A stretch of DNA of 64,000 bases from an uncultured Pelagibacteraceae bacterium (GTDB lineage Bacteria; Pseudomonadota; Alphaproteobacteria; Pelagibacterales; Pelagibacteraceae). The position numbers and the translations under genes were made by a program. Positions 36,795 to 47,478 of the stretch are shown here, one piece after another. Where the stretch lies: the NCBI GenBank assembly GCA_902523895.1, contig CABZAZ010000005.1, positions 28,605-92,604 on the forward strand, in the 5' to 3' direction. The notes beneath the pieces were generated by a model, which worked only from the letters and a program-made list of their open reading frames with translations, did no database searches and had not been told where the DNA came from. The stretch's first letter is position 1; the number at the start of each line of letters is the position of its first letter.

Positions 36795-37877
36795 ATGTCA
36801 TTTAATACTTTTGGAAAGTCTTTTCGTTTTACAACTTGGGGAGAATCCCATGGTCCAGCTATAGGGTGTATTATAGATGGGTGTCCACCATTAATACCAT
36901 TAAAAGAAGCAGATATTCAAAAAGAATTAAACAAACGAAAACCTGGGCAATCAAAGTTTACTACTCAAAGGAAGGAAAGTGACAAAGTTCAAATTCTTTC
37001 AGGAGTTTTTGAGGGAAAAACGACTGGGACACCAATATCATTGATAATTTACAATGAGGATATGCGTTCAAAGGATTATAATGATATCAAAGATAAATTT
37101 AGACCAGGACATGCTGATTTCACATATTTTAAAAAGTATGGAATAAGAGACTACAGAGGTGGTGGTAGATCATCTGCAAGAGAAACAGCTGCAAGAGTTG
37201 CAGCAGGTGCTGTGGCAAAAAAAGTTTTAGAAAATAAATTAGGAAAAAAATTCAAAATCACTGGAGCTGTAACCCAACTTGGAATATTAGGATGTGATAC
37301 TAATAAATGGGATGATAAAATAATTTCTAAAAATCCATTTTTTTGCCCAGATAAATCAATGTTAAAAATTTGGGAAAAATACTTATTAAGTATTAGAAAA
37401 GCTGGATCGTCATGTGGAGCAATAATCGAAGTAAGAGCGAACGGTATTCCTGCTGGATTAGGAGCACCTATATACTCAAAATTAGACTCTGACATAGCAT
37501 CAGCTATGATGAGTATAAATGCTGTTAAAGGAGTTAATATTGGCTCAGGTATGAACTCAGCACAATTGTCAGGTGAGGAAAATTCAGATGAAATTTCTCA
37601 AAATAGAAAAAAAACAAAATTTAAATCTAATAACGCTGGAGGGATTCTAGGAGGCATTTCTTCAGGTCAAGAGATAATTGTCTCTTTTGCTGTAAAGCCA
37701 ACTTCTTCAATTTTAAAAAGTAGAAAAACAATCAATAAATTTGGAAAGAATACAAGTATATCAGTAAAAGGTAGACACGATCCATGTGTGGGTATAAGAG
37801 CTGTACCTGTGGGTGAAGCAATGTTATCTTGTGTTTTATTAGATCATTATCTTCTACACAAAGCTCAGTGTAGTTAA
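36795..37877 (+). CDS. aroC: Chorismate synthase
   Basis: The last step of the shikimate pathway, converting EPSP to chorismate with reduced FMN. It has 360 residues. Signatures present are [18 protein letters not shown] at the N-terminus, [37 protein letters not shown] in the middle, and [18 protein letters not shown] near the end. It is the only gene in its unit. The stop interleaves with the convergent dxs stop on TTAA at 37874-37877. Confidence 0.97.
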   Translation: MSFNTFGKSFRFTTWGESHGPAIGCIIDGCPPLIPLKEADIQKELNKRKPGQSKFTTQRKESDKVQILSGVFEGKTTGTPISLIIYNEDMRSKDYNDIKDKFRPGHADFTYFKKYGIRDYRGGGRSSARETAARVAAGAVAKKVLENKLGKKFKITGAVTQLGILGCDTNKWDDKIISKNPFFCPDKSMLKIWEKYLLSIRKAGSSCGAIIEVRANGIPAGLGAPIYSKLDSDIASAMMSINAVKGVNIGSGMNSAQLSGEENSDEISQNRKKTKFKSNNAGGILGGISSGQEIIVSFAVKPTSSILKSRKTINKFGKNTSISVKGRHDPCVGIRAVPVGEAMLSCVLLDHYLLHKAQCS

Positions 37878-39787
37878 TTTTGTTTTTTCAAAACTATATT
37901 AGAATTAAGTAAATCTAAAACTTTTTCCTCAATTGAAACCGAGTCAAGATTTGCCACTTTATACATTTTATCTGGAGTATCCTGATCAATAAAAATATCT
38001 GGTAACGTTAATGATCTAAATTTTAAATTAGAGTCCATTAAACCTTTTTTTGTCAAAAAATTTACGACATGAGATCCAAAACCACCAATTGAACCCTCCT
38101 CTATAGTCATGATCGCTTCATGGGTTGTAGCTAATTGCCAAATAAGATTTTCGTCTAAAGGTTTTGCAAACCTTGCATCAATAACTGTTATTGGCACACC
38201 TTTTTTTAATAAATTTTCTGCAGCCTTCAAAGTTTCATTCAATCTTGCCCCAAAATTAAGGATAGCTAATTTTTTTCCCTCTTTGATAATTTTAGATTTC
38301 CCTATCTCAATTTTCTCATTTATTGAAGGCAAAATTGAACCTAACCCTGTTCCTCTTGGATACCTAAATGCACAAGGTCTATCATTAATTTCCGTTGAGG
38401 TATTTATCATTCTTACAAGCTCAGCTTCATCACTTGCTGCCATAACAATAAAATTTGGTAAAGTAGTTAAATATGTTGTATCAAAACTTCCAGCATGTGT
38501 TGGTCCATCAGCCCCAACAAGTCCCGCTCTATCAATCGCGAATCTAACCGGTAAACTTTGAATTGCTACGTCATGAACTACTTGATCATAAGCTCTTTGA
38601 AGAAAAGTGGAATAAATAGCTGCATAGGGTTTAAAGTTTTCGGTAGCTAAACCTGCAGCAAATGTAACTGCATGTTGTTCAGCAATCCCAACATCAAAAG
38701 TCCTATCTGGAAATTCTTTACGAAAAATATCAAGACCAGTGCCATCAGGCATTGCAGCTGTAATAGCTACAATTTTACTGTCCTTTTTAGCATGTTGAAT
38801 TAAGGTGTTTGCGAAAACCTTCGTATATGATGGTAATTTACTTGTGCTCTTAAGTTGTTCACCAGTTTTAACATTAAATTTCGATACTCCGTGATAATTG
38901 TCCTTTGCTGCCTCTGCAAAAGTATAACCTTTTCCTTTTTTTGATTTAATGTGAATTAAAATTGGTCCTTCATGCTTAGAATCTCTAGCATTTTTTAAAA
39001 TTGGAATTAATGAATTTAAATCATGCCCATCTATTGGGCCAATGTAATAAAATCCGAGTGAACTGAACAAAGTTCCACCTGTTACAGCTGATCTTAATAA
39101 ATCTTCTGCTTTACCAGCCTTAGCACTAAATCTTTTTGAAAAAGCTGACATAATTAATTTAATAGTCTCTCTAAGACTAAAATAAATCTTTCCTGAAAAA
39201 ATTTTTGCTAAATAAGTGCTCATAGCTCCAACTGGTCTAGCGATTGACATATCATTATCATTTAAAATTACGATCATCTTAGTTTTTGAAGCACCGGCAT
39301 TATTCATAGCTTCATAAGCCATTCCTGCACTGATTGCCCCATCACCAATTACTGCAATTACATTGTCTGATTTATTAGACAGTTTGTTTGCTTCTGCTAT
39401 TCCTAAAGCTGATGAAATTGATGTTGAGCTGTGTGCAGCACCAAAGGGATCGTATTCACTCTCTGATCTTTTTGTAAAACCAGAAAGACCATTTCCTTGT
39501 CTAAGAGTTCTTATTCTATCTTTTCTGCCGGTTAAAATTTTATGTGGATAGCACTGATGACCCACATCCCAGATTAACTTGTCATTAGGTGTATTAAAAA
39601 TATAATGTAAAGCCACAGTTAATTCTACAACCCCAAGACTAGCTCCAAGATGACCACCGGTCACCGAGACAGCATCAATCATTTCCTCTCTTAATTCATC
39701 AGCAACTTTTTGTAATTTTGACTCAGGTAATTTTTTTAAATCTGATGGAAAATTAATTTCATCTAACAGTTCGTATTTTTTTTTCAT
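37874..39787 (-). CDS. dxs: 1-deoxy-D-xylulose-5-phosphate synthase
   Basis: Thiamine-diphosphate enzyme starting the MEP isoprenoid pathway from pyruvate and glyceraldehyde 3-phosphate. It has 637 residues. It shows the N-terminal [18 protein letters not shown] and the ThDP/Mg site [18 protein letters not shown]. The transketolase-type [13 protein letters not shown] carries the catalytic Glu, and [15 protein letters not shown] is also present. It overlaps ispA by 4 bases (ATGA), forming the xseB-ispA-dxs operon usual in proteobacteria. The products feed quinone and possibly retinal synthesis. Confidence 0.97.
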   Translation of the reverse strand: MKKKYELLDEINFPSDLKKLPESKLQKVADELREEMIDAVSVTGGHLGASLGVVELTVALHYIFNTPNDKLIWDVGHQCYPHKILTGRKDRIRTLRQGNGLSGFTKRSESEYDPFGAAHSSTSISSALGIAEANKLSNKSDNVIAVIGDGAISAGMAYEAMNNAGASKTKMIVILNDNDMSIARPVGAMSTYLAKIFSGKIYFSLRETIKLIMSAFSKRFSAKAGKAEDLLRSAVTGGTLFSSLGFYYIGPIDGHDLNSLIPILKNARDSKHEGPILIHIKSKKGKGYTFAEAAKDNYHGVSKFNVKTGEQLKSTSKLPSYTKVFANTLIQHAKKDSKIVAITAAMPDGTGLDIFRKEFPDRTFDVGIAEQHAVTFAAGLATENFKPYAAIYSTFLQRAYDQVVHDVAIQSLPVRFAIDRAGLVGADGPTHAGSFDTTYLTTLPNFIVMAASDEAELVRMINTSTEINDRPCAFRYPRGTGLGSILPSINEKIEIGKSKIIKEGKKLAILNFGARLNETLKAAENLLKKGVPITVIDARFAKPLDENLIWQLATTHEAIMTIEEGSIGGFGSHVVNFLTKKGLMDSNLKFRSLTLPDIFIDQDTPDKMYKVANLDSVSIEEKVLDLLNSNIVLKKQN

Positions 39788-40656
39788 TTATTTCTATTCA
39801 AAATATAATTTAATGTTTCTGACAAATTTTTTGATTTAGATCCATATTTTTTTAATTTACTTTTTATTCTTAAGATTAAATTATTAGCATATTTAATAGT
39901 ATTTTTGTATCCTAGTAAACTAATTAGAGTAGCTTTTCCTTTTTTTTTATCCTTACCAGTTTTTTTTCCTGCAATAAGCAAACTTCCTTTATAATCAATC
40001 AAATCATCAGCGACCTGAAATAACAAACCTATATCAGCACCAATATTTTCAAATTTCTTAATATCACTTTTGTTTTTTTTCTTAATTATTAATGGTGCTG
40101 CACAACAAAAACTAAAAAGTTTTCCTGTTTTTTTAATTTCCATTTCTTCAATCTTTTTTTGGGAAATTTTCTTACGTTCATAATTTAAATCTAAATATTG
40201 ACCTCCTGCTATTCCAAGATGGCCTGAGCTTTCAGAAATTTTATTAATTAAATCAATCTTAATTTTTTCACTAATTTTTAAGTCTTTATGGCTTAAAATT
40301 TCAAAAGCCATTGTTAAAAGTGAATTTCCAGCTAAAACTGCAGTAGCCTCTCCAAATTTAATATGCGCTGATGGTTTGCCCCTTCTTATAGAGTCATCAT
40401 CCATGCATGGTAAATCGTCATGAATTAATGAATACGCATGGATACATTCAACCGCAGCACCAATAACGATCAGAGTTTTATAATCTAACTTAAATAGAGA
40501 CCCAACATCAATTAAAATTTTTGATCTAATTTTTTTTCCTCCAGAAAAAAGTCCGTATTTCATTGCAATTATTAAATTTGATTTTTTTTGTTTGTCGATA
40601 AATCTTCTTAAAAACAAATTTGTATCTTTTGCGATTTTATTTAATTTTCTTTGCAT
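39784..40656 (-). CDS. ispA: Farnesyl diphosphate synthase
   Basis: Short-chain trans-prenyl transferase making geranyl/farnesyl diphosphate. I start it at the ATG at 40656 (290 residues); an in-frame ATG at 40701 adds 15 very basic residues lying wholly inside xse[10 protein letters not shown], the first Asp-rich motif in [11 protein letters not shown] with the two-residue insertion typical of bacterial FPP synthases, and the second in [10 protein letters not shown] are present. It overlaps xseB by 20 bases and dxs by 4. Isoprenoid precursor supply for ubiquinone and carotenoid/retinal is the likely role. Confidence 0.9.
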   Translation of the reverse strand: MQRKLNKIAKDTNLFLRRFIDKQKKSNLIIAMKYGLFSGGKKIRSKILIDVGSLFKLDYKTLIVIGAAVECIHAYSLIHDDLPCMDDDSIRRGKPSAHIKFGEATAVLAGNSLLTMAFEILSHKDLKISEKIKIDLINKISESSGHLGIAGGQYLDLNYERKKISQKKIEEMEIKKTGKLFSFCCAAPLIIKKKNKSDIKKFENIGADIGLLFQVADDLIDYKGSLLIAGKKTGKDKKKGKATLISLLGYKNTIKYANNLILRIKSKLKKYGSKSKNLSETLNYILNRNK

Positions 40657-40891
40657 TATTTTTTTGATTAATCTTCGATATCTTTTCTTTTGTTTTCTCA
40701 TTTATTTCTTTGGTATCCTTTTGAAATTTTTTCTCAATTATATTATTGAGTTTTATTAAATCTTGATACTTGTCTAAAGATTTTCCTAAATCCTTTTGAT
40801 TTTCCAATTCTTCAATCATCTTATTTGCCTCAGTGGTTAATTCTTCAAGAGATAATGAATTATAATCATTTGGTAAATTTTTATCTTTCAT
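40637..40891 (-). CDS. xseB: Exodeoxyribonuclease VII small subunit
   Basis: Small helical subunit of exonuclease VII, 84 residues. The SLEELTTEANKMIEELENQKDLGKSLDKYQDLIKL stretch contains the conserved coiled-coil pairing helix of the family, followed by a Lys-rich tail. It is the first gene of xseB-ispA-dxs, the order found in many proteobacteria. The large subunit xseA is not in the window. It is divergent from tsaC with only 20 bases between the two ATGs. Confidence 0.85.
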   Translation of the reverse strand: MKDKNLPNDYNSLSLEELTTEANKMIEELENQKDLGKSLDKYQDLIKLNNIIEKKFQKDTKEINEKTKEKISKINQKNNAKKIK

Positions 40892-40911
40892 ATAATACTC
40901 TCAAATAATAC

Positions 40912-41844
40912 ATGAAAATTAATCTTGCAAATATTAAAAAAGCCAGGAATCTCTTAAATAAAAGAGAGTGTGTTGCTATACCAACCGAAACTGTTTATGG
41001 AATAGCTGGGAATGCATATTCTGATACTGCGTGTAAAAAAATATTTAGATTAAAAAAAAGACCAATGAATAACCCTCTGATTATTCATTATTATGATTTA
41101 AAAAAATTAAAAGATGATTGTAATCTAAATAGTGATTTTTTGAAATTATATAGAAGATTTTGTCCTGGGCCAATAACATTTATCTTAAATCAAAAAAAAA
41201 AATCAAAAATTTCGAAAGTTGCAACTAATAAAAAAAATACTCTTGCTGTGAGATTTCCAAAACATCCAGTAGCAAGAATTCTCTTGAAACATTTAAAATT
41301 TCCTATCGCAGCACCTAGTGCAAATATTTCTTCAAGAATTAGTGCGGTAACTTCTTCAGATGTAAAAGATGATTTTGGAAAAAAAATTAGGTATATACTT
41401 GAAGGTGGAAGATCTTCGGTTGGAGTTGAGTCCACAATTATTGATCTAAGAAAAAAACCAAAAATTTTAAGATTAGGTGGTTTAGAAGTTGGAACTATCC
41501 AAAAAATATTAAAGAAAAAAATTTCAATAAATATAACTCCTTCCAAGATTTCAGCTCCTGGACAATTAAGAATTCATTATTCACCTGGAATCCCAATCAG
41601 ACTTAATGCTAAAAAATTAAAAAAAGATGAAGCTTTTTTACAAATTAAAAAAAATAAGATTAACAAAACGAACTATTATTTTTTATCAAAAAAGGGCGAT
41701 TTAAAAGAAGCTGCAAAAAATCTCTACACTATTTTAAGAAAGATAAAAAAAGATAATTATAAATCTATAGCTGTAGACAAAATCCCTAATATAGGAATTG
41801 GCAAAACTATTAATGATAGATTATTAAGGGCTTCAAAATTTTAA
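40912..41844 (+). CDS. tsaC: L-threonylcarbamoyladenylate synthase (Sua5/TsaC type)
   Basis: Makes threonylcarbamoyl-AMP, the first step of t6A tRNA modification. It has 310 residues. The YrdC domain has PTETVYGIAGNAY, KKRPMNNPLIIHY, CPGPITFIL, APSANISSRISAVTS and GVESTIIDL. A C-terminal domain of about 100 residues, joined by a linker with RIHYSPG, marks it as the longer Sua5 form rather than the short E. coli TsaC. The stop overlaps the start of an ABC transporter gene by one base, so they are likely co-transcribed. Confidence 0.93.
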   Translation: MKINLANIKKARNLLNKRECVAIPTETVYGIAGNAYSDTACKKIFRLKKRPMNNPLIIHYYDLKKLKDDCNLNSDFLKLYRRFCPGPITFILNQKKKSKISKVATNKKNTLAVRFPKHPVARILLKHLKFPIAAPSANISSRISAVTSSDVKDDFGKKIRYILEGGRSSVGVESTIIDLRKKPKILRLGGLEVGTIQKILKKKISINITPSKISAPGQLRIHYSPGIPIRLNAKKLKKDEAFLQIKKNKINKTNYYFLSKKGDLKEAAKNLYTILRKIKKDNYKSIAVDKIPNIGIGKTINDRLLRASKF

Positions 41845-42572
41845 TGACTATTCCTCTTGAAATAATTGATTTATCAAAAACTTATGACACAAAAGAAGCT
41901 GTTCGAAATATTTCTTTCAAAGTAAATGAAAATGAAATCATTGGAATTCTTGGACCTAACGGATGTGGTAAAACAACTACAATAGGTATGATTCTTGGTT
42001 TACTAAAGCCTACTAAAGGTAAAGTTCTTATAAATGGTATTGAAATTGAAAAACAAAGAGTTGAATTATTAAACGAATTAAATTTTATTTCACCGTATAT
42101 TGAGTTACCAAAAAAATTAACTGTAAAGCAAAATCTTGAAGTTTATGGAAGACTTTATGACGTAAAAGAACTCGCAATTAAAATTGATTATCTTTGTGAA
42201 AAATTAAGACTTAATGAATTTATTAATAAAATAACAGGAGAGCTATCCTCTGGTCAAAAAAATAGGGTCAGTCTAGCTAAATCTATAATTAATGATCCAT
42301 CAGTTCTTCTTCTTGATGAACCAACTGCATCTCTAGATCCTGAAACAGGAGATTTTGTTAGAAGTTTTTTAGAGGAATACCAAAAAGAAAAAAAAACTTC
42401 TATTCTGCTTGCTTCGCATAACATGGCAGAGGTTGAAAGGTTATGTTCTTCAGTTCTAATGATGAATAAAGGATCTATTATTGATCAAGGAACTCCTGGC
42501 GAATTAATTAAAAAACATGGAAGGAGAAACATGGAGGAAGTTTTTTTAAAACTTACAAGAGATTTAATATGA
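41844..42572 (+). CDS. ABC transporter ATP-binding protein (ABC-2 exporter)
   Basis: A 242-residue ATPase. Walker A is GPNGCGKTT at about 38-46, the signature is LSSGQKNR, Walker B is VLLLDEPTASLD and the H-loop is LASHNMAEVERL. The start overlaps the tsaC stop. It overlaps the permease gene by 4 bases (ATGA), so the two form an exporter of one ATPase and one permease, each presumably dimeric. The substrate is unknown; drug-, polysaccharide- and lipid-exporting ABC-2 systems all look alike at this level. Confidence 0.9.
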   Translation: MTIPLEIIDLSKTYDTKEAVRNISFKVNENEIIGILGPNGCGKTTTIGMILGLLKPTKGKVLINGIEIEKQRVELLNELNFISPYIELPKKLTVKQNLEVYGRLYDVKELAIKIDYLCEKLRLNEFINKITGELSSGQKNRVSLAKSIINDPSVLLLDEPTASLDPETGDFVRSFLEEYQKEKKTSILLASHNMAEVERLCSSVLMMNKGSIIDQGTPGELIKKHGRRNMEEVFLKLTRDLI

Positions 42573-43360
42573 ATCTAAATAAAATGTATGGACTTTTTTT
42601 AAGACATTTTTATCTCATCAAAAGTTCTTTACCAAGAGTTTTGGATTTAATCTATTGGCCAACAATACAAATTATTCTTTGGGGATTTATTTCTAAATTT
42701 TTTTCAATTTATAGTGACTATTACAATAATACACTTGGAATAATTCTTACATGCGCAATTCTTTACGACATTCTTTTTAGATCTAGCATAAGTTTTAATA
42801 TGCTTTTTTTAGAGGAAATCTGGAGTAGAAATTTTACGAATTTATTTATTGCTCCATTGAAGCTTAAAGAAATAATTATATCTCTAATTTTTACTGCTTT
42901 AATCAGGACATTAATTGGTCTAGTGCCCGCAATTATTTTAACATCTCCATTGTTTGGAGTTTCAATTTTAAAATTAGGTTTTCCACTTTTTATATTATTT
43001 TTAAGTTTATACATATTTGGGATTACACTAGGTTTATTTGTTAGCTCAGGTTTAATGAGATACGGACCATCCTTTGAAAATATAGCTTGGTCATCATTAT
43101 TTTTACTTGCTCCATTAGGCTGTATCTACTATCCAATAGAAATCCTTCCTGAATTTTTTCAAGTAATTGCAAAAGGCTTACCATTAGTTTACATTTTTGA
43201 TGAAACCAGAAATATTTTAATAAATGGTCTTGTAGATTACGAAAATATAAAACAAGCTTATTTATTAAATTTAGTTTATTTAATTTTTGGAATAGGACTG
43301 TTTTATCTATCTTTTTTAAGAGCAAGAATAAAAGGGACTTTAATAAATATGGGTGAATAA
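42569..43360 (+). CDS. ABC-2 type transporter permease
   Basis: An inner-membrane protein of 263 residues with six hydrophobic segments. It matches the ABC2_membrane family layout, including the central NLFIAPLKLKEIIISLI region and the late LGCIYYPIEILPEFFQ amphipathic segment, like the DrrB/NodJ/YadH-type permeases. It partners with the ATPase encoded just upstream. No substrate-specific neighbour is present: the gene before the pair modifies tRNA and the next is a tRNA gene. Confidence 0.87.
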   Translation: MNLNKMYGLFLRHFYLIKSSLPRVLDLIYWPTIQIILWGFISKFFSIYSDYYNNTLGIILTCAILYDILFRSSISFNMLFLEEIWSRNFTNLFIAPLKLKEIIISLIFTALIRTLIGLVPAIILTSPLFGVSILKLGFPLFILFLSLYIFGITLGLFVSSGLMRYGPSFENIAWSSLFLLAPLGCIYYPIEILPEFFQVIAKGLPLVYIFDETRNILINGLVDYENIKQAYLLNLVYLIFGIGLFYLSFLRARIKGTLINMGE

Positions 43361-43361
43361 T

Positions 43362-43438
43362 TGGTGCGCCTGCTAGGAGTCGAACCCAGAACCTCCTGAT
43401 CCGAAGTCAGGCGCTCTATCCAGTTGAGCTACAAGCGC
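43362..43438 (-). tRNA. tRNA-Arg (anticodon TCG)
   Basis: The minus strand gives a standard cloverleaf. The acceptor stem is GCGCTTG/CAGGCGC and the D-arm is GCTC-AACTGGATA-GAGC. The anticodon stem is CCTGA/TCAGG with loop CTTCGGA (anticodon TCG, reading CGA). The T arm is CTGGG-TTCGACT-CCTAG, and CCA is encoded (43362-43364). It starts one base after the stop of the convergent ABC permease gene. Confidence 0.95.
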
Positions 43439-43461
43439 ATATCATATTAATATATCATTTT

Positions 43462-44442
43462 ATGGAAAAAAAAATAAATTTGACAGTTGATAAGACCGAA
43501 AATGAACTCCGTGTTGATATTTTCATAAAAAAGAGAGAAGATATTATCAGTCGAACAAGAATAAAAAATCTAATTCTAGATGAAAAGTTGAGAATAAATA
43601 ACAAGGTAATAACTGATCCATCGAAAAAAATATTTTTTAATGATGAAATAAAATTAGTCATACCTGAACTAAAAAAAGCTTCCCTAAAACCTTACAAGTT
43701 TAATTTAGATATAGTATTTGAGGATAAAGATTTAATTGTTTTGAACAAACCCTCTGGAATAGTAATGCATCCTGGTGCAGGTAATTTTGATAATACAATA
43801 GTAAATGCACTTATGAATTATAGTAAAAATTCTTTCTCTAATATTGGAGGTGAACTAAGACCTGGAATAGTACATAGAATTGATAAAAATACATCTGGAT
43901 TAATTGTAGTTGCAAAAAATAATCAAACTCATGAACACCTTTCTAATCAATTTAACAAACATACAATCCAAAGAGTTTACCAATTACTTATCTGGGGCAA
44001 AATTAGACCATCTAAAGGCAAAATAGAAACTTTTATTACAAGAAGCTCAAAAAATAGACAAATGATGGAGGTTAGTAGTAGCAAAGGAAAAAAAGCAATT
44101 ACAAATTACAAAACTTTAGAAATTTTTGAAAATAAAAATATACCAACTTTTAGTTTGTTAGAGTGTAAATTAGAAACAGGTCGAACTCACCAAATAAGAG
44201 TTCATATGAATTATTTGGGAAACAGTATAGTTGGTGATGATAAATATAAAAAAAGATTTAAAAAGTTTAAAGATATAGAGCCATCACTAGAAAAAATTTT
44301 AATTAAATTAAATAGGCAATTTTTACATGCCAAAACCTTAGGCTTTATGCATCCAAAAAAAAATAAGCAGATGATTTTTGACTCAATTTTACCAAATGAA
44401 CTTGAAATAATACTAAAAACACTCAGAAATGTGGGTAAATAA
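43462..44442 (+). CDS. rluD: 23S rRNA pseudouridine synthase, RluD-type
   Basis: Converts uridines in 23S rRNA (the helix 69 region in E. coli) to pseudouridine. It has 326 residues. An N-terminal S4-like RNA-binding domain covers about 10-75. The catalytic domain has LIVLNKPSGIVMHPG, the catalytic D141 in VHRIDKNTSGL, and GRTHQIRVHM. HRID in place of the usual HRLD is a conservative change. It lies alone after the tRNA-Arg gene and 40 bases before rpoH. RluD is preferred over RluC by overall similarity, but the target site is inferred. Confidence 0.9.
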   Translation: MEKKINLTVDKTENELRVDIFIKKREDIISRTRIKNLILDEKLRINNKVITDPSKKIFFNDEIKLVIPELKKASLKPYKFNLDIVFEDKDLIVLNKPSGIVMHPGAGNFDNTIVNALMNYSKNSFSNIGGELRPGIVHRIDKNTSGLIVVAKNNQTHEHLSNQFNKHTIQRVYQLLIWGKIRPSKGKIETFITRSSKNRQMMEVSSSKGKKAITNYKTLEIFENKNIPTFSLLECKLETGRTHQIRVHMNYLGNSIVGDDKYKKRFKKFKDIEPSLEKILIKLNRQFLHAKTLGFMHPKKNKQMIFDSILPNELEIILKTLRNVGK

Positions 44443-44482
44443 AACATTGAAAAATTTTTAATATTAATTAGATAAACTGTTT

Positions 44483-45376
44483 ATGAGCACAACTATGAAT
44501 AGCAATTTACCTATCCTAAGTAATGAAGGTGGTCTATCTGCATATCTCGAGCAAATAAAAAAATTTCCAATGCTTGATGCAGAGGAGGAATATATGCTTG
44601 CTAAAAATTGGAAAACGACTGGAAATATTAAGTCAGCAGAAAAACTTGTAACAAGTCATTTGAGATTGGTTGCAAAAATTGCAATGGGTTATAAAGGTTA
44701 TGGACTTCCGATTAACGAAATGATTTCTGAAGGTAATGTTGGACTTATGCAAGCAGTCAAAAAATTTGAACCAGAAAAAGGCTTTAGATTAGCAACCTAT
44801 GCAATGTGGTGGATAAAAGCTTCTATTCAAGAATATATCTTAAAATCTTGGAGCTTAGTAAAAATTGGTACAACAACTGCACAAAAAAAATTATTTTTTA
44901 ATCTTAAAAAATTAAAAAATCAAATCGCACCTCATGCTGAGGGTGACTTAAGAACAGAACAAGTAAACAAAATAGCTGAAAAATTAGACGTAAGTAAAGA
45001 AGAAGTTATCTCAATGAATCGAAGGCTCTCAGGAAAAGAATTTTCTCTTAACACTCAAGTCGGTGAAGATGGTGATGAATGGCAAGATTGGTTGGTAGAT
45101 AAAGAATTAGATCATGATTTAAAGTTTGCTCACCAAGAAGAAATGAAACAAAGAAAAGATTTGTTAAAAGACTCAATTAAAGTTTTAAATGATCGAGAGA
45201 GAGAAATTTTATATTCAAGAAGATTGAATGAAGATCCTACTACTTTAGAAGATTTAAGTAAAAAATATAGAATTAGCCGTGAAAGAGTAAGACAAATAGA
45301 GAATAGAGCATTTGAAAAATTACAAAAGCATATGCTTTTGCTAGCCAAATCAAAAAATCTTTTACCTGTTAATTAA
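44483..45376 (+). CDS. rpoH: RNA polymerase sigma-32 factor (heat shock)
   Basis: An alternative sigma factor directing heat-shock genes. It has 297 residues. Region 2 reads [55 protein letters not shown], and the RpoH box [14 protein letters not shown] follows. Region 4 ([19 protein letters not shown]) carries the helix-turn-helix. The rluD-rpoH neighbourhood is typical of proteobacteria. It is the only sigma factor in the window. The stop interleaves with the convergent purA stop on TTAA. Confidence 0.96.
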   Translation: MSTTMNSNLPILSNEGGLSAYLEQIKKFPMLDAEEEYMLAKNWKTTGNIKSAEKLVTSHLRLVAKIAMGYKGYGLPINEMISEGNVGLMQAVKKFEPEKGFRLATYAMWWIKASIQEYILKSWSLVKIGTTTAQKKLFFNLKKLKNQIAPHAEGDLRTEQVNKIAEKLDVSKEEVISMNRRLSGKEFSLNTQVGEDGDEWQDWLVDKELDHDLKFAHQEEMKQRKDLLKDSIKVLNDREREILYSRRLNEDPTTLEDLSKKYRISRERVRQIENRAFEKLQKHMLLLAKSKNLLPVN

Positions 45377-46665
45377 ATCTTAAAAGGATTTTCTACTAAA
45401 ATTGTATCATCCCTTTCAGGACTAGTCGATATACTTGATATTTTTGCTCCAATAAAGTCCTCGATTGCAAATACATATTTTTTAGCATTCTCAGGAAGGT
45501 CATTAATATTTTTGATACCGTTAGTTGAGGTTTTCCATCCATCAAATGTCTTATATATAGGTTTGATTTTAAGTTGATCTTCAACTGCCGCTGGAAGATA
45601 GTCTATTTTTTTTCCATTAAGATCATATTCTACACACATCTTAATTTCATCTAATTCATCTAAAACATCGAGTTTTGTAAGGGCAATGCCATCAATTCCA
45701 GAAATTTTTATTGTCTGTCTCACCAAAACACCATCAAACCATCCACATCTTCTTTTTCGACTTGTAACTGTTCCAAATTCTTTGCCTCTTGTTCCTAATA
45801 ACTCGCCTATTTTATCTACCAACTCTGTTGGAAAAGGTCCCTCACCTACTCTTGTCGTATAAGCTTTGGTTATTCCTAATACATAATTTATTGAGTTGGG
45901 CCCACATCCGGTTCCTGTTGCAGCGCTTGAAGCCACAGTATTAGAAGAAGTTACAAAAGGATATGTTCCGTGGTCAACGTCTAGCAGTATTCCTTGTGCA
46001 CCCTCAAATAATATCTTTTTCTTTTGTTTCTTAAATTGATCAATCTTAAGCCACACCGGTGCTGAGAATTTAAGAATATCGGGAGCGATTTTTAAAAGAT
46101 CATCTTTAAGCTTATTTTTCTCAAATATCTTTTTACCTAAACCTTTTCTAATAGCATTATGATGTTGTAAAACTGTTTCTAATCGTTGGTTCAAATTTTT
46201 TTCTGATCTAAGATCCATTACTCGAATTGATCGTCTTCCAACTTTATCCTCGTAAGCAGGTCCAATACCTCTCCTTGTCGTTCCAATTTTACTTTTACCT
46301 GCTGCATCTTCTCTTATTTCATCCATTTCTCGGTGAAATGGTAAAATTAAATTTGCAGCCTCTGAAATCATGAAATTTTCTGAATTTACATTCACACCTT
46401 TTTCTCCAATTTCTCTAATTTCATCCAATAATGCCCAAGGGTCAACAACAACGCCATTTCCTATAATTGAAACTTTATTTTTTCTAACTATTCCTGAAGG
46501 AAGCAATCTAAGTTTATAAGTTACTCCATCTATAACCAAGGTATGTCCAGCATTATGACCGCCTTGAAATCTAATTACAACATCAGCTTGTTCTGATAAC
46601 CAATCTACAATTTTTCCTTTTCCTTCATCTCCCCACTGCGAACCAACTACTGCAACATTTTTCAT
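45373..46665 (-). CDS. purA: Adenylosuccinate synthetase
   Basis: A GTP-dependent enzyme joining IMP and aspartate on the way to AMP. It has 430 residues. [64 protein letters not shown] and [14 protein letters not shown] are all in place. It is the last gene of the long minus-strand run and abuts thiD with a one-base overlap. Its placement after thiD/glmM is a chromosomal neighbourhood rather than a pathway link. Confidence 0.97.
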   Translation of the reverse strand: MKNVAVVGSQWGDEGKGKIVDWLSEQADVVIRFQGGHNAGHTLVIDGVTYKLRLLPSGIVRKNKVSIIGNGVVVDPWALLDEIREIGEKGVNVNSENFMISEAANLILPFHREMDEIREDAAGKSKIGTTRRGIGPAYEDKVGRRSIRVMDLRSEKNLNQRLETVLQHHNAIRKGLGKKIFEKNKLKDDLLKIAPDILKFSAPVWLKIDQFKKQKKKILFEGAQGILLDVDHGTYPFVTSSNTVASSAATGTGCGPNSINYVLGITKAYTTRVGEGPFPTELVDKIGELLGTRGKEFGTVTSRKRRCGWFDGVLVRQTIKISGIDGIALTKLDVLDELDEIKMCVEYDLNGKKIDYLPAAVEDQLKIKPIYKTFDGWKTSTNGIKNINDLPENAKKYVFAIEDFIGAKISSISTSPERDDTILVENPFKI

Positions 46666-47477
46666 TATTTGAATATTTTTTTTATCTCAATTGAATTTAA
46701 ATGATTTATCGGACCATGTCCTATACCAATTTTAGGGTTTGTTAATATTGCAGAATTTACATATTTAATTCCTAACTCACAAGATTTCTTTAGAGTTTTT
46801 CCACATGAAAAAAAAGAAGTGATTGCAGTCGATAATGTACAGCCAGTGCCATGGGTATTTTTAGTATTAAATCTTCTATTTGAAAATACTTTAACCTCTT
46901 TTTTGTTAACAAATATATCATGTATTTTTTTTGATTTTAAATGACCTCCTTTTACTAATACATTTGGTACACCCAATTTTATAAATTCATTTGCAGCAAG
47001 AATCATATCATTTCGATTTTTTATTTTGACACCAGTTAAGATTTCAGCTTCAGGAATATTTGGTGTAATTAAAGATACTTTATTTAATAATTTTTTTTTC
47101 ATCAATTTTACAGCTTGGTCAGTAATAAGCTTAGAACCACCTTTAGCTATCATCACTGGATCTAAGATAACCTTTTTAATTTTAATTTCATTCAATGATC
47201 TTAATACCTTGTCTATTACTCTTGTGGAATGAAGCATTCCAATTTTTATAGCATTGGGTTTTATATCTTTAATTGTATGAATTATTTGATTATAAATTTC
47301 ATTTGGTGGAACAGGTATTACTGATTTCACACTTTTTGTATTTTGGACTGTGACTGCAGTTACTGCTGTCATAGAGTACACACCTAGACTAGTGGCAGTT
47401 TTAATGTCTGCTTGAATGCCTGCACCACCAGATGAGTCAGATCCTGCTATGATTAAAATTTTTGATTTTATTTTCAA
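46665..47477 (-). CDS. thiD: Hydroxymethylpyrimidine (phosphate) kinase
   Basis: Phosphorylates HMP and HMP-phosphate for thiamine synthesis or salvage. It has 270 residues. The ribokinase-fold motif [18 protein letters not shown] opens the protein. [10 protein letters not shown] follows, and [14 protein letters not shown] near 208-221 holds the anion hole and catalytic base. It sits between glmM (one-base gap) and purA (one-base overlap). SAR11 is known to need an exogenous pyrimidine precursor (HMP) for thiamine, so this kinase could serve that salvage. This is an inference from the clade, not visible in the sequence. Confidence 0.93.
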   Translation of the reverse strand: MKIKSKILIIAGSDSSGGAGIQADIKTATSLGVYSMTAVTAVTVQNTKSVKSVIPVPPNEIYNQIIHTIKDIKPNAIKIGMLHSTRVIDKVLRSLNEIKIKKVILDPVMIAKGGSKLITDQAVKLMKKKLLNKVSLITPNIPEAEILTGVKIKNRNDMILAANEFIKLGVPNVLVKGGHLKSKKIHDIFVNKKEVKVFSNRRFNTKNTHGTGCTLSTAITSFFSCGKTLKKSCELGIKYVNSAILTNPKIGIGHGPINHLNSIEIKKIFK

Positions 47478-47478
47478 A

